DNA of 64,000 bases from Taeniopygia guttata (taxonomy: Eukaryota > Chordata > Aves > Passeriformes > Estrildidae): assembly GCF_048771995.1 (NCBI RefSeq), contig NC_133024.1, positions 87,514,501-87,578,500 on the forward strand, written 5' to 3'. The notes under the pieces are model-generated. The model was not told the origin of the DNA, did no database searches, and saw only the letters and a list, made by a program, of their open reading frames with translations. Positions 53,005 to 62,264 of the stretch are shown in pieces (the first letter of the stretch is position 1; each line of letters begins with the position of its first letter). The position numbers and the translations under genes are program-made.

Positions 53005-53055
53005 ATGCATCATCACCACCATCACCACCATCATCATCACAGGAAGTTTTCTTAG
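53005..53055 (+). other. Candidate upstream ORF 2 encoding M-His11-RKFS
   Basis: Three nucleotides after the stop of the preceding small ORF, and in the same frame, an ATG opens a 16-residue ORF. It is made of Met, eleven consecutive His codons (mixed CAT/CAC), then RKFS and TAG. It is a (CAY)n simple repeat inside the probable leader. Two three-residue ORFs, both Met-Tyr-Ser-stop, follow at 53223-53234 and 53364-53375. Translation is unproven and depends on which start site is used. Confidence 0.35.
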
Positions 53056-53420
53056 GACACCAACAAAACTTGCAATTAACAGAGCAAAAGGAGATCGAGG
53101 AACCGAGGAGAGAAAGACACAGAGAGAGGCAGAAAAAAAGGAAAATATAACCACACACAAAGCCTTAAAGGAAGAAGAAAAGGAAAAGTTTCACTCTGAG
53201 AGGGGAAGGCTGAGAGGAGGAGATGTACTCCTAGGGGAACGGAGGGGAGAAGGCACGGGGGCTTTTTGATCCCCCCCCCCTTTTTTTTTCGCTTTTTAGC
53301 CTTTGTTTGGTTTCCTCCCTGCGAGCAGCAAACCCGGGCGAGAAGAAGGCGGAGGAAAACTACATGTACAGCTAAATATTTCTCTTTTTTTGGAAAAAAA
53401 AAAAAGAAAAGCTGAAAAAA

Positions 53421-53429
53421 TATAAAAGG
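53421..53429 (+). promoter_or_regulatory. Proximal TATA-box candidate (TATAAAAGG)
   Basis: TATAAAAGG is a near-ideal TATA box. It lies 298 bp upstream of the POU3F3 ATG, between an A-rich stretch and a GC-rich leader. Use of this box would start transcription near 53450, give a 5' UTR of about 265 nt, and exclude the upstream ORFs at 52909-53375. No start-site data are available, so it is a candidate. Confidence 0.5.
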
Positions 53430-53718
53430 CGAAGCGAGAGCCGGTGACCGCAACGAGCGCGCCGCGGAGCGGAGGCAGGACGGCCGGCGGACGGGCGGAG
53501 GAGAGCGCGCAGCGGAGCGCTAGCAGGTGAACCCCGCGCCCCGGCGCCCCGGCGAGGCTGGGAAGGCGGCGGCGGCGGCGGCGGCGCGGGCGGCGGCCCC
53601 GGCAGCGGCCCCGGCAGCGCCGGGCAAGGGCGCTCGCGGCGGGCGCCCGGCAGCCGGCGGCGGCGGCGCAGCGGCGTCTGCGGCGCGGCGGGGGCGAGCG
53701 GCGGGCGGCGGGCGCGGG

Positions 53719-53987
53719 ATGGCCGCGGCCACCTCTAACCCCTACCTCCCCGGCAACGGCATCCTGGCGGCCGGCTCCATCGTCCACGCGGACTCGGGCG
53801 GCGGCGGCGGCGGCGGCGGCGGCGGCATGCAGCCGGGGAGCGTGGCCGTCACCTCGGTGGCGGGCGGCTACCGCGGCGACCCGGCGGCCAAGATGGTCCA
53901 GAGCGACTTCATGCCGGGCGCCATGGCCGCCAGCAACGGCGGCCATATGCTGAGCCATGCCCACCAGTGGGTGACAGCCCTGCCCCA

Positions 53988-54020
<33 letters not shown>

Positions 54021-55038
54021 TGCCGCCGAAGCGGGCTCGCCCTGGTCCGGCAGCCCCGTGGGCATGACGGGCAGCCCCCAGCAGCCGCCGCCGCCGCCCG
54101 ACGTCAAGGGCAGCGGCGGACGCGACGACCTGCACTCGGGCGCGGCGCTGCACCACCGGCCGCCCCACCTGGGCCCCCCGCACCAGGGGCACCCGGCGGC
54201 CTGGGGGGCGGCGGCGGCCGCCCACCTACCCTCCATGGCCGGCGGGCAGCAGCAGCAGCAGTCGCTCCTCTACTCGCAGCCCGGGGGTTTCACGGTGAAC
54301 GGCATGTTGAGCCCCCCCCCCGGCGGTCAGAGCCTGGTGCACCCGGGGCTCGTGCGCGGCGAGACGCCGGAGCTGGGCGAGCACCCCGGGCATCACCACC
54401 ACCACCACCACCAGCATCCCGGGCACCACCCGCCGCACCACGGCGGCGTCAACAGCCACGACCCGCACTCGGACGAGGACACGCCGACCTCCGACGACCT
54501 GGAGCAGTTCGCCAAGCAGTTCAAGCAGCGGCGGATTAAGCTGGGCTTCACCCAGGCCGACGTGGGGCTGGCGCTGGGCACCCTCTACGGCAACGTCTTC
54601 TCGCAGACCACCATCTGCCGCTTCGAGGCCCTGCAGCTCAGCTTCAAGAACATGTGCAAGCTGAAGCCTTTGTTGAACAAGTGGCTGGAGGAAGCCGACT
54701 CTTCCACGGGCAGTCCCACCAGCATCGACAAGATCGCCGCCCAGGGCAGGAAGAGGAAGAAGCGGACCTCCATCGAGGTGAGTGTCAAGGGGGCCTTGGA
54801 GAGCCACTTTCTGAAATGCCCCAAGCCCTCCGCCCAGGAGATTACGAACCTAGCGGACAGCCTGCAGCTGGAGAAGGAGGTGGTCAGGGTTTGGTTTTGC
54901 AATCGGAGGCAGAAAGAGAAACGGATGACCCCCCCGGGGATCCAGCAGCAGACCCCCGACGATGTCTACTCCCAGGTCGGCACCGTCAACTCCGACACGC
55001 CGCCCCCTCACCACGGACTGCAGACCAGCGTGCAGTGA
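53719..55038 (+). CDS. POU3F3: POU3F3 (BRN1) POU-homeodomain transcription factor, single exon, complete
   Basis: Nuclear class III POU transcription factor that binds octamer-like DNA; in the family it drives neural, cortical and kidney development. The 439-residue protein starts [14 protein letters not shown], matching the known BRN1 N-terminus, and ends GLQTSVQ, the BRN1-type tail. Visible in order: Gly tract 27-36, a conserved block around [20 protein letters not shown], Ala tract 91-103, Gln tract 177-181, His run 225-233, POU-specific domain about 253-327, linker, and POU homeodomain about 345-404. The recognition helix reads [13 protein letters not shown], with Trp392, Cys394 and Asn395 at homeodomain positions 48, 50 and 51. 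No intron interrupts the frame, as expected for POU3F genes. The ATG at 53719 has G at -3 and +4. The frame stays open upstream to a TAG at 53521 but contains no earlier ATG. The mammalian protein is about 500 residues; the difference lies in the low-complexity N-terminal half. POU3F2 is less likely because of the N-terminus and tail. Confidence 0.97.
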
Positions 55039-55147
55039 GGGGCACCGCGGGCGGGCCGGGCAGCGCGGGGCAGCGCGGGCCAGGCCGGGCCGGGCACCGC
55101 CGCCGGCACCGCCACCGGCTCCGGCACCGCCGCGCACAGCCGCACGC

Positions 55148-55155
55148 TCACACAG

Positions 55156-55198
<43 letters not shown>
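55148..55198 (+). repeat. (CA)n microsatellite in 3' UTR
   Basis: About 110 bp after the POU3F3 stop codon a CA-rich run ends in an almost pure block of about 15 CA units (55169-55197). It is probably polymorphic. Confidence 0.9.
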
Positions 55199-55199
<1 letters not shown>

Positions 55200-55768
55200 T
55201 CCAGGCTCGTTCAGACTGCTTGTGTTTATATATATATGGATATAAGCGTGCATCTATATATATATAAGATCGATACCAATAGGGAGCGGTGGAGAAGGTC
55301 GATCCGAGCGAGAGCGTTTAGACCGTGTTGGGAAAACGGGGTGGAGATGCATAATGCACCAAAACTGCAGATGTGCCGGGGGGTTGGTTGGTTGGTTGTG
55401 GGGAAAGGGCTTGGGGGGTGGGCTTGGGCTTTTTAAATTTTATTTTTGTTTTTATTTTTCTCCAAATTATCCCCTTCTCGCAGTAAGGAACACCACTGTC
55501 TGCGCTTCTTCTCTCCCCTCCTCCTCTCCCCCCCCCCCCCACCCCGCACTCTTCCCCCCATCCCCAAAAGGGCTCTCTTCTATGAATCACAGAAACTTTT
55601 TTTCTCCTTTCTTTCTCCCTCTTTTTATTTTTTTTTCCAATGGGAGCAGTCAAAAAAGGGAAGCAGGAGAAAAATAATCTGGTTAATCAGAGGGTGCCTG
55701 CTGCATTCCAGCACCCTGTTTTTCTTGGCCAAACCGTAGAATTTTGGTGCAAGGCAGATATCCACTCT

Positions 55769-55927
55769 GAAAACATATATATCTATATATCTATATATTC
55801 TGCAAAATAAAAGGGTCCACTTTTTCCAGGAAAAAAAAAATATGCACACAGCACTAAAAACAAGCAGGCTGAATAGGGAAGCAAATACATATATATATAT
55901 TTATCTATATATATAGGTATAGCTATA
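55769..55927. repeat. AT-rich simple repeats in 3' UTR
   Basis: Interrupted ATATAT/CTATAT runs occur at 55769-55800 and 55888-55927, with a similar run at 55229-55268. They are low-complexity sequence within the probable 3' UTR. Confidence 0.8.
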
Positions 55928-56680
55928 GAACAAAAATATGGAAATAAATGCCCGCACGCGGAGAAAACTGACCCTGAGGAGAAAGGGGGGAGGGACAGAC
56001 GCCAGGGGGAGGGTGAGAGAAGGAGAGGTTGTTGGTCCCTAAAGTTCGAGCTCTGTAGAAGGACTTTGCATGAATTAAAGGAACCAGGGAAAGAAAGGGA
56101 AATAATTTTGGGCTGTCAAAGTCCTGCTCCTGACGGCTGCCAATCATCATGGAAGAGTCATAAAAAATCCACTGCTAATATTTTTTTTATTAATATTTTT
56201 ATTTTTTATTTCTGGACTGATTCAGATAAAGGGATTTAGAAGGACTGAGCATCTGCAGCTGCACTTATCTGAACTTCTCTCCTAAATCCGTTGCCAACTT
56301 TGATTGAATGGGTGCTGTGGATGTGATTATATAATACTGCCATTTCCAAGCAGTGTTTTTGGTAGGTTTTAATAAACAGACTTTTCAAAAAGACGGCAAT
56401 ATAGAATTGTTAGATCCGTTGTTGATCTAAAAAAAAAAAAATTTGCTTTATATTTTCATTAAATGACTTCTTTTAATATTTTATTCAGAATACCTATGAA
56501 CTGCTGCAAAACGGTAATTTATTTTTTCCCCAGATCTTGTATTACGTGTTTTTTTCAGACGAGCACAAATCAAAATGAAATGAAAATATGGACAGTTGTT
56601 AGGTAATAAGGGTATCTTTTGATGTGATAATTTGATTGTAATTTAATTTGAGTAGTGATTCCGTAAGAGCTGATTGAGAA

Positions 56681-56686
56681 AATAAA
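56681..56686 (+). terminator. Best poly(A) signal for POU3F3 (AATAAA)
   Basis: AATAAA is followed about 25 nt later by the GT-rich element GTCTGTGTCTG (56703-56713). This is the classic arrangement of hexamer, cleavage site and downstream GU-rich element. It is stronger than the hexamers at 55806, 55943 and 56371, which lack a clear GT-rich partner. Inferred from sequence only. Confidence 0.5.
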
Positions 56687-56799
56687 TTTGTTAGAATGAA
56701 ATAGTCTGTGTCTGATGCATAAACACTGTGTCGAAAAACAAACAAACAAAAAGTTCTCTGAAGGGACATACTGCTAAAGTGAGAGGAATAGCGAGGGTC

Positions 56800-57060
56800 C
56801 GACCTGCCGGCTGCACGGCCCGTGCTCCCCGGCAGTGCCCCCGCCTCACCCTTGCTGCTGCTCGCCCGGCGCGGGGCTCTCCCCCTGCCCGCCTCTCCGC
56901 CGAGCCCGAGTGTCCGCGGTCCCTTCCATCAGCCCCGGGGACCCTGTGTCACCGGGAAGAACGGCGACATTGGAGCTCACCAAATGCCACATTCTCCCCG
57001 AAAGGGCTGTGGCGCCTCGGTTTAGGCTGGCACTCGGGCGCGGGCGGTACCTGAGCGCAT
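56800..57060. other. GC-rich patch just after the probable POU3F3 end
   Basis: A CpG-rich block lies about 100 bp beyond the preferred poly(A) signal. The three overlapping ORFs on the + strand are Pro/Arg/Ser-rich and show no recognisable domain. It could be part of an extended 3' UTR or an independent regulatory patch. Confidence 0.35.
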
Positions 57061-58913
57061 CCTCAGGTCCCGCGTGGCCGGTGCTAAGAGGGATGTTTCC
57101 AAAAGTTCAGTCTTGTTTCCTCTCTTTCCAAACTGAGGCTAGACGGGGGGGAGGTGCGGGGAGGGGGGCAATGAGGGAGAAGGGGGGGTTGAGCTATAAT
57201 TTATTTTGACTAATTTTATGTATGTATTAATATTTGTATTTATCTTTATAATTTAAAGGAAATTATTTTTTATATTTTTCTTTTGATCGAATATATAGAA
57301 TATTACTTTCAACATCCCACGTGCGGTCTGCCTAGTTCACCGTTTCTGTTGTTGCTGTTGCTGTGGCTGTTGTTGTTGTTTTAAGGTTTTTCTGTGGGGT
57401 GTGAAGTGGTGTAGTCTAGTTTTCTCCTCCACTTTGCCATAGCGCTGCCATGCCTTCTTTGCAAACACTCGCGAGTGTCAGTAACGTTGGAGATGCCAAT
57501 AGATGCACTAGCTGACCTGTCATATTTATCCACTAGAATTTATTGCAATGTAGGGACAAGTGAATGACCACCTCAACTGTCTTCATTTTGCAGCGGGGAG
57601 GTTGTGGGAAGTAGAGAGCTGCATCTAATGCATCCACCCGCCCCCATTGATAGTCTGCTGGAGAATAAGATTTTCTTTTATGATCCAGCTCGTCTGTGGC
57701 TCCTTTCACCTTCCTCTTCCTCCCCTCCTCCGAGCCCCCTCCCTCCTGCCTTGCTTCTCTACGTGCTGTTGAGGCAGGGGTTAACCCCCCAGAAAACTGC
57801 TGTAGGAACAACAAGCATTTCTTCCTTTCAGATAGGCCTTGTGTAAGTCCATAAATCAAAGCCAACCTGGGAGCCGCGCACCGGGATGCATTATTTTAAC
57901 ACCAGCTCGTAGTAAATATCACCGTCCGTTTGATTTGTGAAATCCGAAAGGCCCTACAGACAACGGAGGAAATAAGAGGGGGGGGTGGGGGAAGAAGCCA
58001 ACCCAACAAAGGGAAAGAGAACCCGAAAGGGTAAAGGACGCTATTTCTTTTGTTCGTTTTAGCAGAAGCTGCTGGCTGATTTTGCAGCTGGGGAGGGAAG
58101 AAGGGCCGGGCGGGGGCCGGCGTGCAGGCGGCCCGGCCGGGCTCCCCTCCCGGGGCCGGGTACCACTGACACGTGAGGTGGGATCCTGTTTTCACAGACG
58201 AAGGGGAGCAGTTGTATTAGCCGCGGAGAAAGTCTATTTAAATTTCGGAGCGGTATTTGGTTACTCGATTTGGATGGCAACAAAGAGCTAACGTTAGGCT
58301 TCACGCTGGTTTCTATTAAAAGGCAACCTTTGCGGGTTGCTGCCTCCGAAAAGCTGGGGGTTAGGCTGGAGGAGTAACGTGTGGTCGGAAGGACCGGCAA
58401 AATGTGCCCGTTCCGTGGACTTGTTATGCACAAAAAGTGAGGCCATGGGCGCTCCCCCCTCCGCCCCTCCGCCCCCTCCCCCGCCCCCGAGAAACTGAAT
58501 CCTTTGAATGTATTTAGGAATTTCAGGGTTGTGAGTCTCTGAGATAGCAAGGGGTAGATAATAAGTGAGAGGGTTTGCGCTAAGGGTTATATTGTTACAC
58601 GTGTAAATAATGAAAATATTGTTATATATCACCAGATCTCTTAATGAATTTAGTAATTGTATTCATTTATAGTATCAGTGTTCTGTGCTTGGTAATAGAG
58701 TCAGCATCGTTTTCCTTACTCTTTTTTTAAATTTTTTTTTTTTTTTTTTTCCTGCCTAAAGGAAAGCCAAATGTTTTACAAAGTTATGTTTGATCAGACT
58801 GGGTAATCCCGAGATGTGATTATTTATAGTTTACATTTTCATATCCTGCGGTCCTCTATTACGCCCCAGTCTTCTCACTCACATCCCATCCTTCCCCCGT
58901 CGAGTCTGTACAC

Positions 58914-58919
58914 AATAAA
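58914..58919 (+). terminator. Alternative distal poly(A) signal (AATAAA)
   Basis: AATAAA is followed by CAGGTGTATTT and then TGCTGTTGGTCTGCG, a plausible GU-rich downstream region. If used it would extend the POU3F3 3' UTR to nearly 3.9 kb. A further AATAAA lies at 59312. Confidence 0.25.
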
Positions 58920-59559
58920 TCATTTTCAGGTGTATTTAAAATAGTCATGTCACTGCTGTTGGTCTGCGTATATTCCGAAATTTAGCAGAGAGCTCTCCTT
59001 TGGTTTAAAAACGCAGCAGTTCCTATCGGAAAGTGATCTTTACAGAATCCTTATGCTTTAATGTAGTTATTCGTGTTTGCACATTACAATGCTCATAACT
59101 TGTTTTGTATGAATGGTTTTAAATGGAACGTTTAGAGAATAATTGGTTCTAATATGAAATGCAGTATATACTATTGATAATTTTATCAATAAGTGTACTA
59201 TTTTAAATAACTTTAACAATTAAATTTGGGTTTTTAAAAATTATATATTTGTAAAATATTTATCCTGTTGAAAGCAACAATACATTGTTGTATTTATTCG
59301 TTTATTTTTGTAATAAATGATCAACATCTTCAAGCTACAGCAAAATCGATACTTCTATATATTTATAGAGGGATACCTTTCTGAAGCGCAGAGATGCACA
59401 TTCCAATTTGGCAGCGAGTGTAAAGATTACCTCTGTAACTGGCAAGCTGCAGGACAAACTGTAGGCGTGAGCTTCTTCGCCACATGTACTTTAGTTTGCT
59501 TAAGTTCCAGGGTAATTAATCAAACTCTAAAAGGGACGCAACAAGTCCCGACCTCGGAG

Positions 59560-60235
59560 GCAGGCGTGGGGCGAGCGCTTGAGGACAGGGATTCATTTTG
59601 CTAATGCCAGGGCTGACCAGAAGCTTGGTCGCCTCTGGCGAGAGGAATGGGTGGCTGGATGGAGCGATCGGAGGAGACGCAGGGAGGTGGTTATTGCCCC
59701 ATCGGTGTTTTCAGTTGCATTTTGGCACAATGGAGCGGGCGCAGCCTTCAATAGGCGGCGGAGCGAGGGGAGAGGAGGGTGGCGAGCGGCCCCGCAGTGT
59801 CAATGACACAGCAGTAGGGAGTTCTTTGGCTGAGAGGCTTTGGCGACACAAAAAGCTGAGGGGTGAAGGCCGAACGGGGGAAGGCTCGCCGCCCATCCCG
59901 TCCTGCCCGGCACCAAAGGAGCAGCCGGGTTCGCAGTGGTGCCCACGGGGCCTCGCCCCCGGGGCTGCGACGGGACTGGCGTCCCCCGCACCCCTCCCCA
60001 GCCGGGGCGGCTGCGGCGGGGCCCGGGCCGTGCCACGCGTCGGGAAACGGGGGTGCCGCGTTCCTCCGCTCCTGGGAGGCTGGGCCGCGGCAGCGCCGAC
60101 GGGGCGGCGGCCGCTGCCCGTCTGCCCTCCGTCCCCGGCGGGCCGGCCCGGGGCGGCGGCGGCCCGGGGGAGCGGCGGGCGGGCGGCGCGGTGCCGCGGC
60201 GGCAGCTGCCGCGGGTCCCACAAGTTGTTTTCCTC
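59560..60235. promoter_or_regulatory. Downstream CpG island
   Basis: A dense CpG-rich stretch begins about 4.5 kb beyond the POU3F3 stop codon, with its highest GC content at 59880-60210. ORFs of 143-227 codons run through it on both strands in several frames, but all have Arg/Pro/Gly/Ala-rich compositional sequence and no recognised domain. It may be the promoter of another transcript or part of the POU3F3 regulatory domain. Confidence 0.5.
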
Positions 60236-60239
60236 GTGG

Positions 60240-60540
60240 CGACCATTCAGCAAAACGCAGGATCCTTTCTCCAAGATTTAAATTTCGCGGATGAATTACC
60301 ATACAGCGGTTGCTTAGCAACTAAATTCAAGCCGGGCTAAGAATATGCAAGCTTTTTGTATTCTCATTAATAAAAATGCCACTCTGACACAGCAACCTGA
60401 CTTTGGATCACTGCAACTTCTGTAAAAGCCATAGGAGAATACAAACCGGCTCCTCCATTTAATTACAGATCAGAGTGGCTTGAAATGTGATGTTTTGTTA
60501 ATCTATCTTCCTAAAAGCGATGTAAAAAATAACGGCTTTT
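60240..60540. promoter_or_regulatory. Candidate regulatory block containing the X-box
   Basis: AT-rich, repeat-free sequence directly downstream of the CpG island. It carries the X-box, TTCTCATTAATAAAAATGCC and CATTTAATTACAGATC. The sharp change from extreme GC to complex AT-rich sequence resembles a promoter-proximal enhancer. Not tested for conservation. Confidence 0.35.
60309..60321. promoter_or_regulatory. RFX-type X-box (GTTGCTTAGCAAC)
   Basis: GTTGCT-T-AGCAAC is a perfect inverted repeat with a one-base centre and matches the palindromic X-box bound by RFX family factors. It lies about 75 bp past the downstream CpG island, in a complex AT-rich block that looks regulatory. RFX factors act in ciliated and neural cells. 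Binding is inferred from motif only. Confidence 0.5.
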
Positions 60541-61185
60541 CAAGAGCAGTGGAAAACTACTTTTTTAATGGAGCTGTCTCCTGGTGCTACTGATGGCTGC
60601 AAAGCAAAACCTTTTCTTTGAGTCACACTTTCAAGTAGCATTCCCCCCTTCCGTTTTGAGTTTCCTGAAATTAAAAAAAAATATATATTATTAAGACATT
60701 TGGAGCCACAAGGGAAAAAAATAAAAATAAATAAGCTGCAGCCGATTAGCGCATTAGAGAGGAGAACATTGCTCGGGAAAGGGAAAGGGGGATTAAAAAT
60801 GTCAAGGTGCAGCCCCTGCCATGCACAGACCCACGGTGAGGGCTGCAGTCTGTCCTTGCTCTGAAGCAAGAGTCTCTTCTGCAGAAACGGCTCTCTTTGG
60901 CATAAAGTGCGTGGGCACATCGGCTGGGGAGGGCGGGGGAAAAGCCTTCAGGGACACCTTGTTGAATGTTTCTCTCCAAAATTTATTTCCCCTTCTGCTA
61001 ACATTTACTTTATATTGCTTTTAGATCGGCAGTGATAAGATCTTGGCGTTAGATTCTGGCATCTTACACCCAATCTCATATATATGGGAGAATGACCTCA
61101 TCAGAGGAGGACTGTGTGTATAGATAGAATAATTTAAACATAGACTAGACACCTACATATGAATCTATATATAAAGACGTGTGTG

Positions 61186-61188
<3 letters not shown>

Positions 61189-61221
<33 letters not shown>
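61189..61221. repeat. (TA)n microsatellite
   Basis: About 16 TA units are followed by a TG-rich run to about 61242. The run is self-complementary and probably polymorphic. Confidence 0.95.
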
Positions 61222-61225
<4 letters not shown>

Positions 61226-62249
61226 GTGTGTGTCTGTGTGTGTGCCTTTAGCAGTACCAAAAAACTTCCATGCCAGCCCCGCAGACCCCAGGTAGGGCTG
61301 TTGTCCCCTCTCAGCGCTAGAAGGGAGGGCAGCGAGGGGAGCCCCGGGGCAGGGCTGCACGCAGGGTGCCGGCAGCCAGGGCTGGGGCTGCCCTCCCTGC
61401 CAGCCACCGCCGTTGTGTGGCGGGAGGGCACCAGCTGCCGGGGACACTGGGCGCTTTTGCTGATGGCTGGGGGTTTGGCTTGTGGTGATTTTTTTAGAGA
61501 CGTAGAGTTAAATTCAAACTTTCTTCTCCTTTTTCGCCCCCCACCCCTCCCCGCCTCGAGATTGTTAAAATTGAGCCTGAATTGTATAAACCCCAAGCCA
61601 CGTTAAAAGTTTAGTCATGTGAGGTTTTTCTCTCCGTCGGGGCTTGTCTGCAGGAGGCAGAGGGGATCTTGGAGGTCTGTCCGAGCTGTGCAGGTCACTG
61701 AGGAATCAGGGGTTCTCCCCCTTCCCTCCACCCCGCTTCTCTCTTTCTCTTTTAAGGTTTTCTTTTCTCTCCTTTTCTCCCTTTCGACTTGAAGGGGGGC
61801 AGTCGAAGTGGGCAGGCATTTTCTAAATGTGAGCTTGTGATGGAGGCAGCTCTCTTAGCAAGATTGAGTCTGTACTCACTTTAAAATGTAGAACAGCAGA
61901 AAAAAAAATCCCGTATAACAAATACCAAGGGAAGAAAGGCAGTGAAGTGAGAACCTGTGAAGACTAGAGTCCCCCTGAAACTCAGGCTCACCCAAAGCTT
62001 TAGCAGAGTGTTTTGCTTCTCTCCCCGACAGTTATAGGATGAGCATCACAAGGCTATAGCACAAATAATCAGGTTCCATTCCATTTTGCATCACTCTCTA
62101 ACAAAGTTGAGATTAAAAGCCAAAATTCAAGCACAGCCCTTACAGAGCTGTTGAATAGTGCCAGTACATATGTTTCCTACTCACATGTTGAAAACTGTAC
62201 CTTCAAACATAGGCTTGTTTCTGATAGCTTGCATTCTTTTCAACTACAA

Positions 62250-62264
62250 GGGGGGGGGGGGGGG
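62250..62264. repeat. Poly(G) run, 15 bases
   Basis: An uninterrupted G15 run lies in otherwise ordinary intergenic sequence. Similar C or G runs of 13 bases occur at 46693-46705 (G), 49771-49783 (C) and 55528-55540 (C). Confidence 0.95.

Larger units (their letters stand above)
52640..53718 (+). other. Probable POU3F3 5' leader, purine-rich then GC-rich
   Basis: This stretch runs from the distal TATA candidate to the start codon. It contains an A24 run at 52749-52772, long purine-rich blocks at about 52780-53230, a short C tract at about 53271-53280, and a final very GC-rich part with CGG/GCG repeats at 53560-53710. No convincing splice acceptor before the ATG was noticed, in keeping with the intronless family structure. 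How much of it is transcribed is unknown. Confidence 0.45.
55039..56710 (+). other. Probable POU3F3 3' UTR
   Basis: After the TGA the sequence passes through a GC-rich tail and a CA repeat. It then holds many T-rich, C-rich and AT-rich runs and ATTTA-like words typical of a regulated 3' UTR. AATAAA hexamers occur at 55806, 55943, 56371 and 56681. The last is followed by a GT-rich stretch and is the best end point, giving a 3' UTR of about 1.66 kb. Longer forms reaching the hexamers at 58914 or 59312 cannot be excluded. Confidence 0.6.
56711..59559. other. DNA downstream of POU3F3, no gene recognised
   Basis: After the GC patch at 56.8-57.1 kb the sequence becomes AT-rich. It contains a TGTTGT/GCTGTT repeat at 57347-57380, a GC-rich patch at 58090-58180 and a T19 run at 58732-58750. 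The stretch at 59040-59340 is very AT-rich. It may include extended 3' UTR. ORFs are compositional. Confidence 0.45.

Noticed and set aside
52925-53269. 114-codon ORF in the POU3F3 leader
   Set aside because: It begins at GTG, contains no ATG, and is a Lys/Glu/Arg-rich reading of a purine tract.
53296-54225. 309-codon ORF antisense to POU3F3 (and 54226-54807, 193 codons)
   Set aside because: GC-rich coding sequence rarely forms stops on the opposite strand. The translation is Arg/Ala/Gly-rich with no domain, and the sense strand fully explains the region.
53967-55436. 190- and 260-codon + strand ORFs in other frames across POU3F3
   Set aside because: They overlap the POU domains out of frame and are Arg/Pro-rich or read into the 3' UTR. 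They are by-products of the real gene.
59598-60340. ORFs of 134-227 codons on both strands in the downstream CpG island
   Set aside because: Low-complexity Arg/Pro/Ala translations in several frames; no domain or splice support.
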